This document shows positions 30,246 to 32,881 of a stretch of DNA of 32,881 nucleotides, piece after piece. Source of the stretch: Nitrospira sp. (GTDB lineage: Bacteria; Nitrospirota; Nitrospiria; Nitrospirales; Nitrospiraceae); contig SPAW01000062.1 of assembly GCA_005239465.1 (NCBI GenBank), positions 1 through 32,881 of the forward strand, read 5' to 3'. Positions within the stretch are counted from its first letter, which is position 1, and each line of letters opens with the position of its first letter. The notes under the pieces are model-generated. The model was not told the DNA's origin. It did no database searches and worked only from the letters and a program-made list of their open reading frames with translations. Made by a program: the position numbers and the translations under genes.

Positions 30246-31640
30246 ATGTCAGCATCGATTTTGATTGTGGACGACGAAGAGGCGATTCGCACCTCGTTGC
30301 GAAGCATTCTCGAAGACGAAGGGTACGAGATGGCGGTAGCCACCAATGGGGCTGAGGCCCTGAAGATCTATGGAACCGATCCGCCCGATCTCATGATTCT
30401 GGACATCTGGATGCCGGAGATGGATGGGTTGGAGACGCTGCGGCGCGTGAAAGAGTTTGTGCCGACCGCGCTGGTCATGATGATGTCCGGTCATGGGTCC
30501 ATTGAAACGGCGGTGAAGGCCGTTAAGCTGGGCGCGTACGACTATATCGAGAAGCCGCTCTCCTTGGAGAATGTCACCCTCCGCGTCAAGCACGCCTTGG
30601 CGCAGTACCGATTGGAGCAGGAGAATCGGACACTGCGGACCAAGGTCCAGCAGAAGTTCGAGTTAGTCGGGCAGTCGCCGGCCATGCAGCGACTGCGGCA
30701 ATTGATTGAAACCGCCGGCCCCACGAACAGCCGGGTGTTGATCGCGGGAGAAAACGGGACGGGCAAGGAGCTGGTCGCTCGCGCCATCCACATGCATAGC
30801 GCCAGGGCTGAGCATCCGTTTGTGGCCGTCAACTGCGCCGCGATTCCGGAGACGTTGATCGAGAGCGAACTGTTCGGCCATGAGAAGGGATCGTTCACCG
30901 GGGCCACGTCTATGAAGCGCGGTCAGTTTGAACAGGCCGATGGCGGCACGCTGTTCCTCGACGAAATCGGCGATATGAGTCTCAATACGCAGGCGAAGGT
31001 TTTGCGGGCGTTACAAGAGCAACAGTTTACGAGAGTCGGCGGCACCAAGCTGATGAAGGTGGATGTGCGGGTACTGGCAGCCTCTAATAAAGATTTGGAG
31101 AAAGAAATCGAAAAGGGGCGATTCCGGGACGACCTCTACTACCGTCTCAACGTGGTTCCGATTATTGTTCCCCCGCTACGCGAGCGGCGGGAGGATATTC
31201 CGGCACTCGTGCGCCACTTCATGAAGACACATGCCGAGGAGCAGGGCCTGCGGATCAAAGAGGTCTCGCCGGAGGCGATGCAAGTGCTTCAGCAATACGA
31301 ATGGCCTGGCAACATTCGTGAACTGCGAAATCTGATCGAGCGATTGATGATCATGGTGCCTGGATCCGTCATTGAAGCGCCGCAGGCAATCATGTCTCTC
31401 CAGGGGCGGGCCGGCAGTTCCACCGCGGCTTCAATTAGTCAGGCCACGAGCCCGCTCTTCACCAAGGTGTACGACTCGCTGAGAGATGCACGTAATGCGT
31501 TCGAAAAGGAATACATTGCCCGCAAGCTTCGCGAGCACCATTGGAATATCTCGCGCACCGCAGAGGATTTGAAGATCGAACGAAGTCATCTTCACCGGAA
31601 AATCAAGCTCCTTGATGTGGAGATGCGGCCGGAGGGGTAA
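30246..31640 (+). CDS. ntrX: NtrX-type sigma-54-dependent response regulator
   Basis: A 464-residue activator. The receiver (3-120) has the phospho-acceptor Asp53 (LMILDIWMPEMDG) and Lys in IEKPL. The AAA+ domain has Walker A GENGTGKE, the sigma-54 contact loop GSFTGA, LFLDEIGDM, and the NIRELRNLIERLMIM segment. The C-terminal Fis-type helix-turn-helix is in NISRTAEDLKIERSHLHRKI. Unlike the regulator at 10919, its contact loop keeps the critical glycine, so sigma-54 activation should work. It follows ntrY directly after the hairpin repeat and is almost certainly its partner. No target promoter of the sigma-54 type was recognised in the window. Confidence 0.95.
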   Translation: MSASILIVDDEEAIRTSLRSILEDEGYEMAVATNGAEALKIYGTDPPDLMILDIWMPEMDGLETLRRVKEFVPTALVMMMSGHGSIETAVKAVKLGAYDYIEKPLSLENVTLRVKHALAQYRLEQENRTLRTKVQQKFELVGQSPAMQRLRQLIETAGPTNSRVLIAGENGTGKELVARAIHMHSARAEHPFVAVNCAAIPETLIESELFGHEKGSFTGATSMKRGQFEQADGGTLFLDEIGDMSLNTQAKVLRALQEQQFTRVGGTKLMKVDVRVLAASNKDLEKEIEKGRFRDDLYYRLNVVPIIVPPLRERREDIPALVRHFMKTHAEEQGLRIKEVSPEAMQVLQQYEWPGNIRELRNLIERLMIMVPGSVIEAPQAIMSLQGRAGSSTAASISQATSPLFTKVYDSLRDARNAFEKEYIARKLREHHWNISRTAEDLKIERSHLHRKIKLLDVEMRPEG

Positions 31641-31785
31641 GAGGGGACGCCCGATAATTTCCTTACTCGTTCACCGCGCACATCTGATGGTCAGGTTGTC
31701 AGGTTCTGGTAAACGATGTTCACGGCGGATGCGCGCAGTTGTAAATCACCAGGCTTCTCCTCCTTGAAACAGATGGAAGAAGGGG

Positions 31786-31893
31786 ATGCTGGAACTTGTA
31801 AGCATCGGAATTCTCATCGGACGAACACTGATGGATGAATACAAGAAGATCCGTAGAACCTATCCGCAGTTGATGGTCTATCTCCTGCGTTGA
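31786..31893 (+). CDS. Possible 35-residue small protein
   Basis: An ATG preceded by AGAAGGGG opens a 35-codon frame (starts MLELVSIGILIGRTLMDEYK, then a basic, aromatic end). Its first half is hydrophobic enough for a partial helix. It lies in the 288-base gap between ntrX and purM, and its stop overlaps the -35 box of the purM promoter. No family is recognised. It may be real or a chance frame; nothing else in the gap is supported as a gene. Confidence 0.25.
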   Translation: MLELVSIGILIGRTLMDEYKKIRRTYPQLMVYLLR

Positions 31894-31919
31894 CCCTCGC
31901 TATTGCCCTCCACTAAGAT
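31890..31919 (+). promoter_or_regulatory. Sigma-70-type promoter for purM
   Basis: TTGACC (31890-31895) and TAAGAT (31914-31919) are separated by 18 bases. Transcription should begin near 31926, only about three bases before the purM ATG at 31929, so the mRNA may be leaderless or nearly so. No ribosome-binding site is visible before the ATG, which is consistent. Confidence 0.6.
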
Positions 31920-31928
31920 AACGCGCCC

Positions 31929-32881
31929 ATGACCACTTATCGTGATTCAGGAGTCGATATCGATGCGGGCGACGAGTTCGTCGAGCGCATCAAGCCGCTG
32001 ATCCGGTCGACCTTTCGTCCGGAAGTTCTCACTGATCTGGGCGGGTTTGGCGGGCTGTTTAGATTCCAGGCCGATAAATACAAGGAGCCGGTTCTGGTGT
32101 CTGGAACCGACGGGGTCGGGACTAAGCTGAAGATCGCTTTTATGATGGATAAGCATGACACCGTCGGCATCGATCTGGTGGCGATGTGTGTCAATGATAT
32201 CGCCGTGAGCGGAGCAGAACCATTGTTCTTTCTCGATTACTTTGCGACAGGGAAATTGTCAGTATCGAAAGCGCAGGAAGTGGTGAAGGGCATTGCAGAA
32301 GGCTGCCGCCAGGCTGGTTGTGCGTTGATCGGCGGGGAAACCGCTGAAATGCCCTCGTTCTACCCCGACGGTGAGTATGACCTGGCCGGCTTTGCTGTCG
32401 GCGCAGTCGATCGCCCGAAGATCATCGACGGTCGAGGCATTGTTCCTGGAGACCTTATCGTGGGGCTGGCTTCCTCAGGACTCCATAGCAACGGGTACTC
32501 GCTGGCACGACGAGTTCTGTTCGATCAAGCGAAACTCGCTGTAACCAATCGGGTACCGGAACTGGATCGTCCGATCGGGGAAGTGCTCCTCACGCCGACT
32601 CGGATCTACGCCAAACAGATTCTCACCTTGATTCAAGAATTCCCCATCAAAGGGATCGCGCATATTACTGGCGGAGGCATCACTGAAAATCTTCCGCGTG
32701 TGTTTCCACCGGGGGTCCGGGCGCGAATCCATCGAAGTCGATGGGCGGTGCCTCAGATCTTTTCTGTCATCAGCACACTCGGTTCGGTCAAGCAGGAAGA
32801 GATGTATCGCGTATTCAACATGGGGATTGGATTGATCCTGGTCGTGCCGGCGGATTTGGCAGAAGCGGTCATGAATCGCGC
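31929..32881 (+). CDS. purM: Phosphoribosylformylglycinamidine cyclo-ligase PurM (3' end cut by window)
   Basis: PurM (AIR synthase) closes the imidazole ring in purine synthesis, using ATP to turn FGAM into AIR. The frame runs from the ATG at 31929 to the window edge (317 codons seen; the family is usually about 345). Motifs fit: [12 protein letters not shown] near the start, [70 protein letters not shown] and [15 protein letters not shown]. The reading frame is intact to the end. The next purine gene is not visible. It has its own promoter and probably a very short leader. Confidence 0.96.
   Translation, partial: MTTYRDSGVDIDAGDEFVERIKPLIRSTFRPEVLTDLGGFGGLFRFQADKYKEPVLVSGTDGVGTKLKIAFMMDKHDTVGIDLVAMCVNDIAVSGAEPLFFLDYFATGKLSVSKAQEVVKGIAEGCRQAGCALIGGETAEMPSFYPDGEYDLAGFAVGAVDRPKIIDGRGIVPGDLIVGLASSGLHSNGYSLARRVLFDQAKLAVTNRVPELDRPIGEVLLTPTRIYAKQILTLIQEFPIKGIAHITGGGITENLPRVFPPGVRARIHRSRWAVPQIFSVISTLGSVKQEEMYRVFNMGIGLILVVPADLAEAVMNR

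Overview
The window is a dense, roughly 57% GC chromosomal segment from a Gram-negative (diderm) bacterium. LptD shows an LPS outer membrane. The gene mix (two NtrC-type regulators, a NtrY/NtrX pair, tandem DUF507 genes, MazG, a DUF1844 protein, molybdenum-cofactor genes beside a nickel-type transporter) looks most like Nitrospira (Nitrospirota). That assignment is judged from gene style only and is not proven here. I saw no prophage, CRISPR array, rRNA or tRNA.

Layout. 1-2352 (+): end of moaE, moaA and a NiCoT/UreH-like metal transporter. 2476-7061 (+): accD-folC-lptD, packed as an operon. 7418-9544 (+): a good sigma-70 promoter, then trxA and recN. 9564-17979 (-): a signalling block. In transcription order it holds a 1406-residue multidomain protein, a soluble GAF histidine kinase, a sigma-54 response regulator and a receiver-HD-GYP protein. 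18311-21954 (-): YprB-like nuclease and PP2C phosphatase with overlapping ends, then a promoter and two exported proteins (an NTF2-fold protein and a PHM-like copper-site protein). 22062-24029 (+): cyclophilin-like protein, two DUF507 proteins, a TPR lipoprotein and Bcp peroxiredoxin. 24370-25239 (+): an exported protein of unknown role. 25425-26935 (-): mazG and a membrane-anchored protein with a 4-base overlap. 27275-31640 (+): DUF1844 protein, ntrY and ntrX. 31929-end (+): purM, cut by the window edge.

The strongest candidate for something undescribed is the 13759-17979 protein. It combines a receiver-like domain, PAS, a decayed histidine-kinase core, two PilZ domains, a LuxD-like (acyl-ACP thioesterase/acyltransferase) alpha/beta-hydrolase domain and a SAM methyltransferase. 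In the LuxD-like part the aligned Ser-Asp-His triad reads Asp-Asn-His. It lies just upstream of a two-component pair and an HD-GYP protein with altered core residues, so the block looks like a c-di-GMP-linked sensory unit that may handle acyl groups. A second notable protein is the exported product at 18311-19306, whose His/Met spacing reproduces the copper ligands of peptidylglycine monooxygenase.

Non-coding structure is also informative. Two full copies and one probable remnant of a diverged element with imperfect 18-base terminal inverted repeats occupy gaps between genes. Three other gaps hold short-word repeats, two of which form long hairpins directly upstream of moaA and ntrX.
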